In this document: piece by piece, positions 1 through 8,238 of the stretch
Position numbering within the stretch: the first letter of the stretch is position 1
Layout of the letters: each line of letters begins with the position of its first letter
Assembly (NCBI GenBank): GCA_016869335.1
Contig: VGEJ01000011.1
Location: forward strand, 1 to 17,669
Origin: Alphaproteobacteria bacterium
Lineage (GTDB): Bacteria > Pseudomonadota > Alphaproteobacteria > VGEJ01
DNA length: 17,669 nt
Direction: 5' to 3'
Position numbers and translations under genes: made by a program
The notes under the pieces: generated by a model
Told to the model about the DNA's origin: nothing
What the model saw: only the letters and a program-made list of their open reading frames with translations
Database searches by the model: none

Positions 1-654
1 CGGGTCCTGGTTGGGCTTCCTGAGCTTGACCAGAACACCGCCGGGCCCAGCCATGCGCAGCGCGGCGCAGCGCGCGAGGAGCGCATCCGTCCCCTCGGCC
101 GCCTCGACGCCGAGCACGCGGCCTTGCTGCACCACGGCCGCTTGGCCGATATCGAGACCGCCGAGCGCGCGCACCACGCGAACGCCGAGCAGAATATCGT
201 TGAGCGCCGCTTCGTCGGGAAGCAGTCCGCCGATGGCCCCGGTCGGCGCGAGCAGATCCGCCAGCACCGCGTCCGCGCCAACCACGCGGAAGCCCTCGCT
301 CTCGAGCTCGCTAACCACGACCGAGAGGAGCTGATCGTCGCCCGCGCTGCGCAGACCGGCCAGCTTCACCAGAAGCTGCGCGCCGCGCCAGTCCGGACGC
401 ACGTTCGCCAGCGAGGGTCGGCGAACGGCGCCCGCCAGCACCACCTCTTCGCATCCTTGTTCGCGCAGCAAGCTAAGCGTCTTGCCAACGGCGGCGAGCC
501 CGACCCACGCGTGCGGCGTGGCGCCGATCGCGGTCGGGTCCGCCTCGCCCTCGAACGCAATGACGAACATAGGCCGGGCGGCGGCGATGCACGCGTCAAT
601 CAGCTTCCCCGGGAGATCCCCGCCGCCCGCCAGAATACCGAGCTTAGGTGGCAC
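1..654 (-). CDS. lpxI: UDP-2,3-diacylglucosamine pyrophosphatase LpxI (3' end outside window)
   Basis: LpxI hydrolyses UDP-2,3-diacylglucosamine to lipid X and UMP in lipid A synthesis. It is the alphaproteobacterial replacement for LpxH. The visible 218 codons begin with a glycine-rich start (LGILAGGGDLPGKLID, residues 5-20) and include IGGLLPDEAALNDI in the middle. Near the left edge they reach the family-typical stretch VVQQGRVLGVEAAEGTDALL. The frame is open to base 1. The C-terminal part, which in this family carries a QDxRxDLP-type catalytic segment, is outside the window. The chosen GTG start at 654 overlaps the end of lpxA by 11 nt and is followed directly by the conserved N-terminus. 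No ATG fits, and the Shine-Dalgarno sequence is weak, so translation is probably coupled to lpxA. lpxB would be expected next. The identity is recognised from motifs and gene order. Confidence 0.93.
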   Translation of the reverse strand, partial: MPPKLGILAGGGDLPGKLIDACIAAARPMFVIAFEGEADPTAIGATPHAWVGLAAVGKTLSLLREQGCEEVVLAGAVRRPSLANVRPDWRGAQLLVKLAGLRSAGDDQLLSVVVSELESEGFRVVGADAVLADLLAPTGAIGGLLPDEAALNDILLGVRVVRALGGLDIGQAAVVQQGRVLGVEAAEGTDALLARCAALRMAGPGGVLVKLRKPNQDP

Positions 655-1471
655 GGTCCGGCTGACAGATCGAGCGCGAGGAGTCGGCGCGGATGAACGC
701 GATGATGTCCATCACCAGCGGCTCGTGACGGAACAGGGTCGCGACGTCCTCGACGCGCTCCTGGAAGGTCCCCTCCTGGGCAAACAGCATCCGATAGGCG
801 GCACGCAGGTCGTGGATGCTCTCGCGGCTGAAGTTGCGGCGCCTGAGGCCCACGATGTTGAGGCCGGAGAGCACCGCCCGGTTGCCCATCACCGAGCCGT
901 AGGGAATGACATCCTGCTCGACCCCCGACATGCCGCCGACCATGGCGTGCTTGCCAATGCGCACGAATTGGTGCACCGCCGACAGGCCGCTGACGATCGC
1001 GTACTCGTCCACCCTCACGTGACCGCCGAGCGTCGCGTTGTTGACCAGGATCACGTGATCGCCGATCTGGCAATCATGCGCGACGTGAGCGCCCGCCATG
1101 ACCAGGCACTCATCGCCCACGCGCGTCACCATGCCGCCACCCTCGGTGCCCGGGTTGAGCGTCGCGTGCTCGCGGATCGTCGTGCGCGCCCCGATGATGA
1201 GCTCCGAGGGCTCGCCGCGGTACTTGAGATCCTGCGGCTGATGGCCGACCGAAGCGAACGGAAACACGCGCGTCCCGGGGCCGATCCGCGTCCGTCCAGC
1301 GACTACGACGTGCGACTCCAAGACGACGCCCGTCTCCAGAACCGCGTTGCCGCCAACGTGGCAGAACGGACCGATCCGCACACCGCGTTCCAGCTGGGCG
1401 CCGCGCTCGACCACGGCGGTGGCATGGATGACCGGCAGGTCGGCCGCGCCCACCGCGTCTCCCGCCGACAT
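644..1471 (-). CDS. lpxA: Acyl-ACP--UDP-N-acetylglucosamine O-acyltransferase LpxA
   Basis: LpxA performs the first step of lipid A synthesis, moving a 3-hydroxyacyl chain from acyl carrier protein to the 3-OH of UDP-GlcNAc in the cytoplasm. The 275-residue protein has the expected left-handed beta-helix hexapeptide pattern over about residues 14-195, followed by a helical C-terminus. The catalytic region AHVAHDC carries H129 and H132, the latter matching the E. coli catalytic His125. GGH (H151) and VHQF (H167) match the other conserved histidines. The ATG at 1471 lies one base after the fabZ stop codon, and the end overlaps lpxI. G180 sits where E. coli has Gly173, a residue known to influence acyl-chain length, which would favour longer chains; that is an inference. 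The identification is secure from motifs, length and neighbours. Confidence 0.97.
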   Translation of the reverse strand: MSAGDAVGAADLPVIHATAVVERGAQLERGVRIGPFCHVGGNAVLETGVVLESHVVVAGRTRIGPGTRVFPFASVGHQPQDLKYRGEPSELIIGARTTIREHATLNPGTEGGGMVTRVGDECLVMAGAHVAHDCQIGDHVILVNNATLGGHVRVDEYAIVSGLSAVHQFVRIGKHAMVGGMSGVEQDVIPYGSVMGNRAVLSGLNIVGLRRRNFSRESIHDLRAAYRMLFAQEGTFQERVEDVATLFRHEPLVMDIIAFIRADSSRSICQPDRAT

Positions 1472-1472
1472 G

Positions 1473-1931
1473 CTAGCGGTCCAGGATCATGGCCGTTATG
1501 CTCGCCTCCGCGACCAGGATCTCGTCCACCTTGACCTGGCCGGCGAGCTTCCACACCGCGCCGCGGTTTCGGATCTTGGTAACATAGACCCGCATCGTGT
1601 CCCCCGGAACGACCGGCCTGCGAAACCGGGCTTCATCGATCGCCATGAAATAGACGAGCTTACCCTCGGCCGACGCTCCCAGGGTATGGACCACCAGCAC
1701 GGCCGCGGTCTGCGCCACCGACTCGACGATCAGCACCCCGGGCATGACCGGCCGCGTTGGGAAGTGCCCCTGAAAGAACGATTCATTGATCGACACGTTC
1801 TTGATCCCCGTGGCGCTCACGTCGGCGACCAGGTCCACGACCTTGTCGATCATGAGCATGGGGAAGCGGTGCGGCAGCATGCGCATGACCCGCTCGATGT
1901 CCGCCGCATCCGACAACGTCGCATCAGTCAT
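1473..1931 (-). CDS. fabZ: 3-hydroxyacyl-ACP dehydratase FabZ
   Basis: FabZ dehydrates 3-hydroxyacyl-ACP to trans-2-enoyl-ACP in fatty acid elongation, and competes with LpxA and LpxD for the same 3-hydroxyacyl-ACP pool. The protein has 152 residues, the usual size for a single hot-dog fold. LPHRFPMLMIDKV lies at 19-31. The active-site segment GHFPTRPVMPGVL contains His56, and VES contains Glu70, matching the family His/Glu pair. I chose the ATG at 1931, where ATGACTGA overlaps the lpxD stop by 8 nt. A longer reading frame extends upstream to 2303 but lies inside lpxD and adds no conserved sequence. Gene order lpxD-fabZ-lpxA is widely conserved in proteobacteria. Confidence 0.97.
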   Translation of the reverse strand: MTDATLSDAADIERVMRMLPHRFPMLMIDKVVDLVADVSATGIKNVSINESFFQGHFPTRPVMPGVLIVESVAQTAAVLVVHTLGASAEGKLVYFMAIDEARFRRPVVPGDTMRVYVTKIRNRGAVWKLAGQVKVDEILVAEASITAMILDR

Positions 1932-2955
1932 CGATGCTGCCCTTTCCGCGCCCCGCGCGCAGCAGCAGCGCGGACTGGCGTCGGAACTCCCGGATCGGCA
2001 CAGCGGGAAACCCGCCCCACGTCTCGCCCTCCGGGACGTCCTTCGTGACCCCCGACTTGGCCGCGATCGTCGCTCCGACGCCGATCCGAAGATGGCCGGC
2101 GAAGCCGGCCTGGCCCCCGACCACGGCGTAATCGCCAAGCTGCGTACTGCCCGAGATCCCAACCTGCCCGGCCAGAATGCAACCGCGACCGAGGCGCACG
2201 TTGTGCCCGATATGAACGAGGTTGTCGATCTGGCTGCCACGGCCAATGACGGTGTCGGGGCCGGCGCCGCGGTCGACCGTGCTGTTGGCGCCGATCTCGA
2301 CATCGTCCTCGATGATCACGCGGCCGATCTGCGGCACCTTGACGTGGCGTTCGCGATCCGGGGCGAAGCCGAACCCATCCTGTCCGACGCGCACGCCGGG
2401 ATGGAGGATGACCCGATCGCCCATCAGGCAATGGCTCACCACCGTGCCGGCGCCGATCATGCAATCGGCGCCCAGCCGCACCGCGCGCCCGATGACGGCG
2501 TTGGCTCCGATCCGACATCGCGCTCCGACTTCGGCGAGCGCCGCGATCACGGCGCCCGGCCCCACCTCGCAGTCCGGGCCGATCTGGGCGCTGGCGTCCA
2601 CCACCGCGGTCGGATGGATCTCCGGTTGCACGGGGGGCGTCGGGTAGAACGCCTGCGCCATCAGGGCGTAGCTGCGATAGGGCTGCCGGCTCAGCAGCAA
2701 CGCCATGCCAGGCGGCGCGCGATCGGCATGACCGGGGCGCAGGACGCAGGCTCCGACCCGGCTATCCGCCAACGCCCGAAGGTAGCGCGGGTTGTCGAGG
2801 AAACCGAGATCGTGCGGGCCGGCGCTCTCCAACGGCGCCACGTCATGCAGCTCGCGGTCGGCATCGGCCTCCGCGCCAAGCGCGGCACCGCCAATGGCCG
2901 CAAGCTGGCGCAGCGTGTATGGCCCCGTTCTGGTGAAGAACCGCTCGTCGGCCAT
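1924..2955 (-). CDS. lpxD: UDP-3-O-(3-hydroxyacyl)glucosamine N-acyltransferase LpxD
   Basis: LpxD adds the second 3-hydroxyacyl chain, on nitrogen, to UDP-3-O-acylglucosamine in the third step of lipid A synthesis. The protein has 343 residues, the usual length. An N-terminal uridine-binding domain (about 1-105) precedes a long hexapeptide-repeat beta-helix (about 112-315) and a short helical tail. IGHN at about residues 249-252 carries the histidine (H251) that corresponds to the catalytic His239 of E. coli. I chose the ATG at 2955, which shares one base with the skp stop codon (TGATG). A GTG one codon earlier (2958) is possible and would change little. Coupling to skp upstream and fabZ downstream supports one transcript. 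Confidence 0.97.
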   Translation of the reverse strand: MADERFFTRTGPYTLRQLAAIGGAALGAEADADRELHDVAPLESAGPHDLGFLDNPRYLRALADSRVGACVLRPGHADRAPPGMALLLSRQPYRSYALMAQAFYPTPPVQPEIHPTAVVDASAQIGPDCEVGPGAVIAALAEVGARCRIGANAVIGRAVRLGADCMIGAGTVVSHCLMGDRVILHPGVRVGQDGFGFAPDRERHVKVPQIGRVIIEDDVEIGANSTVDRGAGPDTVIGRGSQIDNLVHIGHNVRLGRGCILAGQVGISGSTQLGDYAVVGGQAGFAGHLRIGVGATIAAKSGVTKDVPEGETWGGFPAVPIREFRRQSALLLRAGRGKGSIDD

Positions 2956-3509
2956 CACTCGCGCGGCGGCAGCGACACCGCCAACTTGGGCAAGCGCTTG
3001 TCGAGCTGATCGAGCACCACCTGGGTCAGGTCAAGCGACTTCGATACGAAGAGGGCCTGCGAGCTGTCCAGCACGATGTTAAAGCCGCGCTCGCTCGCCA
3101 GGTCGGTGACGATCGCAAGGACGGTCTTCAGAAGCTCCCCGCGCGCCGCGGCAACCGCCCGCTCGAACTCGCGGTTGCGCTCGATCACTTGGCGTTCCAG
3201 TTCCTGCGTCTTGGTCTCGAACGCGCGCCGTTTGTCGTTGAACGCCTCCTGCGAGAGGATCGTGCGCTGTCGTTCGAGCTCCTGCGCTTCGGCCCTGAGT
3301 TTGTCCTCCTGCCCGGTGATCTCCGCCTGATAGGCGGTGCGATACTCGCCGATCTGGGCCAGCAAGGTCTTGGCCGCCGCCGAATCTTGCTCGAGCCGCT
3401 GATAGTTGATGATGGCGACCACCGCGGGCGCCATGCGCTCGGCCGCGGCCGCCCAGGTCCCGACCACAAGCGCCACGGCCAGCGCGAACGCCGAGATCGC
3501 GGTCCGCAT
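2955..3509 (-). CDS. skp: OmpH/Skp-family periplasmic chaperone
   Basis: Skp-family proteins are periplasmic trimers that hold unfolded outer-membrane proteins on their way to the BAM complex. The 184-residue protein starts with a signal peptide (MRTAISAFALAVALVVGT and an alanine-rich cleavage region near residue 23). A long charged segment rich in Glu, Gln, Arg and Lys follows (about 45-125), as expected for the coiled-coil arms. A C-terminal segment, GFNIVLDSSQALF, is typical of the OmpH family. It lies directly after bamA with the TGATG one-base overlap and directly before lpxD, the conserved position for this chaperone. Sequence conservation in this family is low, so the call depends partly on context and architecture. 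Confidence 0.92.
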   Translation of the reverse strand: MRTAISAFALAVALVVGTWAAAAERMAPAVVAIINYQRLEQDSAAAKTLLAQIGEYRTAYQAEITGQEDKLRAEAQELERQRTILSQEAFNDKRRAFETKTQELERQVIERNREFERAVAAARGELLKTVLAIVTDLASERGFNIVLDSSQALFVSKSLDLTQVVLDQLDKRLPKLAVSLPPRE

Positions 3510-5809
3510 CAGAAGCGGGTCCCGAACGTGAAGCGAATGGGCTGGGTCTTGTCCACGTCTTCCTTGACGGCAGCGTAGGCGGCGTCGAGCTGTACCGGTC
3601 CGAACGGCGAGCGCCAGGTGATGCCGACCCCGGTGGAGACGCGCGGCGACCCCACGTCGAAGATCCCGGCTCCGTCCTCATCGACCTGCCCCAGACTGCC
3701 GAACTCGGTGAAGACGCGGCCGAAAAGGCCGAACTCCTCGGGCAACCCGAGGGGGAAGCGCGCTTCCGCGGTCCCGATGTAATAGAGATTGCCGCCCAGC
3801 GCGTCGTCGGTGACGAGATCGCGCGGACCGATTCCGGCGCGCTCAAAGCCGCGGAAGTTGCTGGCACCGACGAAGAAGCGGTTGTTGATGTTCACGTCCT
3901 GTCCCAGGCCGAAGATGTATCCCTCCTCAAGCGCGAATACCGCCGTCAGATCCTCGATGACCGGTATGTAATGCTCATAGTTCATTCGGGTGCGCAAGAA
4001 CCGCACATTTCCGGCGAGTCCGGCGAGATCCTGCCCGAACCGCACCGACCAGCCCTCGGTTGGATCGACGACGTCGTCGCGGGCGTCATACTCGATGCTG
4101 TAGCCGACGGAGGACGTGATCGAGCGGCCTTCCTGTTCGCGGATGAAGCGCGACGCGCCGGCGCCGACGTCGGTCACGTCGGTGATGTTAAAGCTGTAGT
4201 TGAGCGACTGGCGGAGCCCCTCGAAGATCGGAAATCCCGCCCGCAGCACGAACCCGACCTGCTTCTGGTTGAACGAGCTCTCATCCTGCAGGTCGCGCTG
4301 GCGGCGGAAGGCATCGAAACCGGCGGCAACGTTGCGATCGAGGAAGTACGGCTCCGTGAAGCTCACGTCGATGAACTGCCGGCGCGTCGATAGATTGAGC
4401 GCGGCACGCAGGTCCTGTCCCTGCCCCAGCAGATTCCGCTCCCGAATGCTGATGTCACCGACCAGGGCCTCGGTCGTGGAGATGCCGGCGCCGACGCTGA
4501 GTTCCCCCGTAGACTGCTCCTCCACCGTCACCAGGATGTTCGACTTGTCCGGCGCGCTGCCAGGCTGGTTCTCGACGTTGACGTTCTTGAAGAACGCGAG
4601 CGAGCGAACGCCGCGGCGCGAGGCCTGAAGCTTCGCCGTGTTGAACGCATCGCCCTCGACGAGCTTGAACTCACGCCGGATCACCTCATCGAGGGTGCGC
4701 ACGTTGCCCACGATATCGATACGCTCGACGTAGACGCGCGGCCCTTCATTGATCTCGTAGCTGACCCCGATCGTCCGCGCGTCGCGATCGCGATCGAGCT
4801 TGGGCTTGATATCGACGAACGCGTAGCCGAGCCGCCCGACCTCGAACGTCAACGCCTCCACGCTCCGCTCCACGGCCTCGGCGTCGTAGGCCTCGCCCGC
4901 CGTCGTGCTGACGAATGCCATCAGTTGAGTGGGATCGAGGTCCTTGAGCGCCGCCTTGACCGCGATCGGCCCGAACCGGTACGGCTCTCCCTCCTCCACC
5001 GCGAACGTCACGTATAAATCCTGGCGACTGGGGCTCAGCTCGGCCACCGCCGAGGTGACGCGGAAATCGGCATAGCCGCGCTTGAGGTAGTACCGGCGCA
5101 GCAACTCCTGATCGAAGGCGAGCCGATCGGGATCGTATGTGTCGTCGCTCGTGAAAAAACGGTACCACCGCGACTCCCTGGTGGCGATGGCCCCACGCAG
5201 CCGACCGTCGCTGAAGCGGCGATTGCCGACGAACGAGATCCGGCGGATCCCCGTCGCCGGCCCCTCGGTGATCTCGAAGATGAGGTCGACACGGTTTTGC
5301 GCGAGCTGAATGACCTTGGGCTCGACCGTTGTGGCGTAGCGGCCACTGCGCTGGTAGACCTGCAACAGCCGCTGGACGTCGCTCTGGATGCGGCTTCGCG
5401 TGAAGACGGTGCGCGGTCTCAGTTGGACCTCGGCCGAAAGCGTCTCATCGTCGATCCGCCGGTTGCCCTCGAATGCGAGCCGGTTGATGATCGGATTCTC
5501 CACGACATTGACGATGAGACGACTACCTGCGCGCGCGATGCTAACATCGGCAAACAACCCCGTCGCGAAGAGCGCCTTCAGCGACTCGTCCACGCGGCGT
5601 GCGTCCATCGCGTCGCCCGGTCCGATCGTCATGTACGAGCGCACCGTCTCGACTTCGATACGCTTTGTGCCGCTGACCTGAATCTCCGTCACGCGCTGTT
5701 GCGCGAACCCGGGTCCGCCGATGAGCGCGAGCGCCAGCGCGGCCAGCAACGCACGGCGCGCCGCGCCCGAGCGCGCCGCGAGCCACGCCAGCGGGCGTGC
5801 CGCGCGCAT
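3509..5809 (-). CDS. bamA: Outer membrane protein assembly factor BamA
   Basis: BamA is the central beta-barrel of the BAM complex, which folds and inserts outer-membrane proteins. The 766-residue protein has a signal peptide ending near GPGFA (residue 36) and five POTRA domains across about residues 40-425. VTEIQVSGTKRIEVETVR opens POTRA1, and later repeats carry patterns such as FEGNRRIDDETL and IVGNVRTLDEVIRREF. A 16-strand Omp85 barrel follows. NFRGFERAGIG at about 651 carries the RGF motif of loop 6. The protein ends in RFTFGTRF, with the terminal phenylalanine expected for an outer-membrane beta-signal. I prefer ATG 5809 to TTG 5815, two codons upstream. The gene lies 48 nt after rseP and overlaps skp. 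Confidence 0.97.
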   Translation of the reverse strand: MRAARPLAWLAARSGAARRALLAALALALIGGPGFAQQRVTEIQVSGTKRIEVETVRSYMTIGPGDAMDARRVDESLKALFATGLFADVSIARAGSRLIVNVVENPIINRLAFEGNRRIDDETLSAEVQLRPRTVFTRSRIQSDVQRLLQVYQRSGRYATTVEPKVIQLAQNRVDLIFEITEGPATGIRRISFVGNRRFSDGRLRGAIATRESRWYRFFTSDDTYDPDRLAFDQELLRRYYLKRGYADFRVTSAVAELSPSRQDLYVTFAVEEGEPYRFGPIAVKAALKDLDPTQLMAFVSTTAGEAYDAEAVERSVEALTFEVGRLGYAFVDIKPKLDRDRDARTIGVSYEINEGPRVYVERIDIVGNVRTLDEVIRREFKLVEGDAFNTAKLQASRRGVRSLAFFKNVNVENQPGSAPDKSNILVTVEEQSTGELSVGAGISTTEALVGDISIRERNLLGQGQDLRAALNLSTRRQFIDVSFTEPYFLDRNVAAGFDAFRRQRDLQDESSFNQKQVGFVLRAGFPIFEGLRQSLNYSFNITDVTDVGAGASRFIREQEGRSITSSVGYSIEYDARDDVVDPTEGWSVRFGQDLAGLAGNVRFLRTRMNYEHYIPVIEDLTAVFALEEGYIFGLGQDVNINNRFFVGASNFRGFERAGIGPRDLVTDDALGGNLYYIGTAEARFPLGLPEEFGLFGRVFTEFGSLGQVDEDGAGIFDVGSPRVSTGVGITWRSPFGPVQLDAAYAAVKEDVDKTQPIRFTFGTRF

Positions 5810-5857
5810 GATCAAGCCGCCACCGGGTACGCGCAGAGGGACATCGGCCGTGGCTCG

Positions 5858-7006
5858 TCAGGACCGTATGCGGGAGAAGAACTCGACGACCTTGAGGTTG
5901 ACTAGGTCGTTCCACGTCACGAACAGGAACAGGCAGAGCACAAGCGCCGCACCGATCCCCAGGCCGTACTCCTGCACGCGGGCGGCCAGCGGTCGTCCTC
6001 GCAGTGCCTCGATCCCATAGTAAAGCAGGCGCCCGCCGTCCAGCATCGGCACCGGGAACAGGTTGATCAGCCCGAGGTTGATCGACAGCACGGCCGCGAA
6101 GGAGACCAGCGCGGTCAGGCCGAGCTGCCACATCTGGCCCGAGATCTGGGCGATCCGCACCGGACCGCCGAGGTCCTCGGTGGTCCGCCGTCCCATGATC
6201 ATCTCGCCGACGTAGACGAGAGTCGCGCCCGCCACCATCACGGTCTCGCCGGCGCCGCGCCACAAGGAAGTGAACGGGTCGTGGCGAACGTGCTCGACCG
6301 CACCGCCGATGACGCCGATTCGACCGATCCGGTAGGTGTTGCCGAACCGGTCGCGTTCGACCACGAGGGCGGGCACGACCACCAGGTCAAGCACCGCACC
6401 GTCGCGCTCTACCTTGACCGACAGCGGGCGCTCCGGGCTCATGCTGGCGATGCGTTGCATCTCCTGAAAACGCTCGATGCTGCTGCCATCGAGTTCGATC
6501 ACCCGGTCGCCGGCGCGCAGGCCCACGGCCTCGGCCACGCCATCGGGCACGACCGAGCCGACCACGGGCGGGGTGAAGGGCTGCCCGATCGTGGCGAACA
6601 AGCCCCCATAGAGGGCGATCGCCAGCACGAAATTGGCGAGCGGGCCCGCTAGGATGATGGCGGCCCGGCGCGGCAGGGACTTGTGGTGGAATGACACGGC
6701 CCGTTCCGACGGCGCCATGTGCGCCAGTTGTTCCGTCGCCGCGCCGTTGGCGGCGTTCGCGTCACCGAAGAACCGGACATAGCCGCCGAGCGGCACCCAG
6801 CTCATCTTCCAGCGCGTTCCCCGCCGGTCGGTCCAGCCGAAGATCTCGTGGCCGAACCCGACGGAGAACACTTCGACCCGCACATGATTCCAGCGCGCCA
6901 CGAGGTAGTGGCCGATCTCGTGCACGAACACGAGCGCCGTGAGCACGAGGAGGAACGGCAGCACATAGTTCCACAGGAACGCGATGGACCCGAGCACGCC
7001 GCTCAT
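5858..7006 (-). CDS. rseP: Site-2 zinc metalloprotease RseP
   Basis: RseP cleaves membrane-spanning substrates such as anti-sigma factors within the inner membrane, and also removes remnant signal peptides. The protein has 382 residues. HEIGH at 29-33, in the first membrane segment, supplies the zinc ligands and catalytic glutamate. NLFPVPMLDGG (315-325) supplies the third ligand, Asp323. Between them is one recognisable PDZ domain (about 145-215, with GLRAGDRVIELDG). E. coli RseP has two PDZ domains over about 450 residues, so this is the shorter single-PDZ form common in Alphaproteobacteria. Hydrophobic segments lie near 13-35, 114-140, 295-318 and 350-372. The ATG at 7006 overlaps the dxr stop (ATGA). 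It sits between dxr and bamA as in many proteobacteria. Confidence 0.96.
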   Translation of the reverse strand: MSGVLGSIAFLWNYVLPFLLVLTALVFVHEIGHYLVARWNHVRVEVFSVGFGHEIFGWTDRRGTRWKMSWVPLGGYVRFFGDANAANGAATEQLAHMAPSERAVSFHHKSLPRRAAIILAGPLANFVLAIALYGGLFATIGQPFTPPVVGSVVPDGVAEAVGLRAGDRVIELDGSSIERFQEMQRIASMSPERPLSVKVERDGAVLDLVVVPALVVERDRFGNTYRIGRIGVIGGAVEHVRHDPFTSLWRGAGETVMVAGATLVYVGEMIMGRRTTEDLGGPVRIAQISGQMWQLGLTALVSFAAVLSINLGLINLFPVPMLDGGRLLYYGIEALRGRPLAARVQEYGLGIGAALVLCLFLFVTWNDLVNLKVVEFFSRIRS

Positions 7007-8238
7007 TGGGCTGCCCGTGCCGCTCGCGCCGCGCCCCTGCGGCGCTGCGGTCGATGCAAACCGAGCACGCAGCTCTCGGCGAGGCGGCGCGCCTCACGGT
7101 CGAGCGCGAGGACGGTGCTCAGGTCGGGCACGGCGAAGCGCGGGCACAGGGCAAGAGTCTCGGCCACCACCCGCGCAATATCGAGGAATCCGATGCGGTC
7201 GGCGAGGAAGCTTTGCACCGCCACCTCGTTGGCGGCGTTCAGCACCGCTGATGCGGTTCCGCCGGCTTGGAGCGCGGACCGCGCCAGGCCGAGCGAGGGG
7301 AAACGATCGGGATCGGGCGGCTCAAAGGTGAGTTGCGCGACGCGACTCAGATCGAGCCGCGCGCTCGGTGCCGGGATGCGGCGCGGCCAGCCCAGCGCGT
7401 AGGCGATCGGCGTCCGCATGTCGGGGGCACCGAGTTGCGCGAGGACCGAACCATCGACATAGGCGACAAGGCTGTGCACGACCGACTGCGGATGTACCAG
7501 GACCTCGATCCGTTCGCTCGGCAGGCCAAACAGGTGGTGCGCTTCGATGACCTCGAGCCCCTTATTCATCAGCGTGGCCGAGTCGACCGAGATCTTGGCG
7601 CCCATGTCCCAATTCGGGTGTGCCACCGCTTGGCTCGGCGTCACGTCGGCCATCTGGCGCATGTTCATCGTGCGGAACGGGCCGCCCGAGGCGGTGAGAA
7701 TGAGCCGCTCGACCGCCGCCGGTTGAGTGAAGTCGAAGACCTGAAAAATGGCGTTGTGCTCCGAGTCCACCGGCAAAAGCATGGCGCCGCACTCGCGCGC
7801 CTCGCGCATCAGGAGCTCGCCCGCGCACACCAGGCATTCCTTGTTGGCGAGGCCGACGATGGCGCCGCGACGCACCGCCGCAAGGGTCGGCGCTAGGCCG
7901 GCGGCGCCGACGATCGCCGCCATCACCCACTCCGCCGGCCGCAATGCCGCCTCGATGATCGCGTCGGGCCCGGCGGCAACGGCGATGTCGGTACCCGCGA
8001 GAGCATCCTTGAGGGCGCCATAGAGCGCGGGATCGCCGATCACCGCGAGCCGCGGCCTGAGCCGGCGCGCCTGCTCGGCCAGCCGCGGCACGTTGCTCTG
8101 GGCGGTCAGCGCATCGACGACGTAGTCCGCGCGCCGGTCCTCGATGAGGGCGATGGTGTTGCAGCCCACCGAGCCGGTGGAGCCGAGGATCGACACGCTG
8201 CGCGGCGTTGGGTTGGCGCGAACCGGTGCTACCGCCAC
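7003..8238 (-). CDS. dxr: 1-deoxy-D-xylulose 5-phosphate reductoisomerase Dxr
   Basis: Dxr converts 1-deoxy-D-xylulose 5-phosphate to 2-C-methylerythritol 4-phosphate with NADPH, the committed step of the MEP isoprenoid pathway. The 411-residue protein has the NADPH-binding GSTGSVG at 19-25 and LANKE at 130-134. The metal site appears in PVDSEHNAIF (D158, E160) and in NKGLEVIEAHH (E229), matching E. coli Asp150, Glu152 and Glu231. The last 20 residues are rich in Arg and Ala and are not conserved in the family as far as I know. The GTG start at 8238 overlaps the cdsA stop by 10 nt. A GTG about 14 codons further in would cut into the first beta strand, so the longer form is preferred. Its neighbour uppS uses the isoprenoid product for undecaprenyl carrier synthesis. 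Confidence 0.97.
   Translation of the reverse strand: MAVAPVRANPTPRSVSILGSTGSVGCNTIALIEDRRADYVVDALTAQSNVPRLAEQARRLRPRLAVIGDPALYGALKDALAGTDIAVAAGPDAIIEAALRPAEWVMAAIVGAAGLAPTLAAVRRGAIVGLANKECLVCAGELLMREARECGAMLLPVDSEHNAIFQVFDFTQPAAVERLILTASGGPFRTMNMRQMADVTPSQAVAHPNWDMGAKISVDSATLMNKGLEVIEAHHLFGLPSERIEVLVHPQSVVHSLVAYVDGSVLAQLGAPDMRTPIAYALGWPRRIPAPSARLDLSRVAQLTFEPPDPDRFPSLGLARSALQAGGTASAVLNAANEVAVQSFLADRIGFLDIARVVAETLALCPRFAVPDLSTVLALDREARRLAESCVLGLHRPQRRRGAARAARAAQ

Noticed and set aside
482..1534. Long plus-strand open frame opposite lpxA and lpxI
   Set aside because: It is antisense to conserved genes, its sequence is rich in His, Arg, Asp and Ala as expected of GC-rich shadow frames, and it shows no family motif. 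The same applies to the plus-strand frames at 1786-3009, 8254-9528 and 11817-12959.
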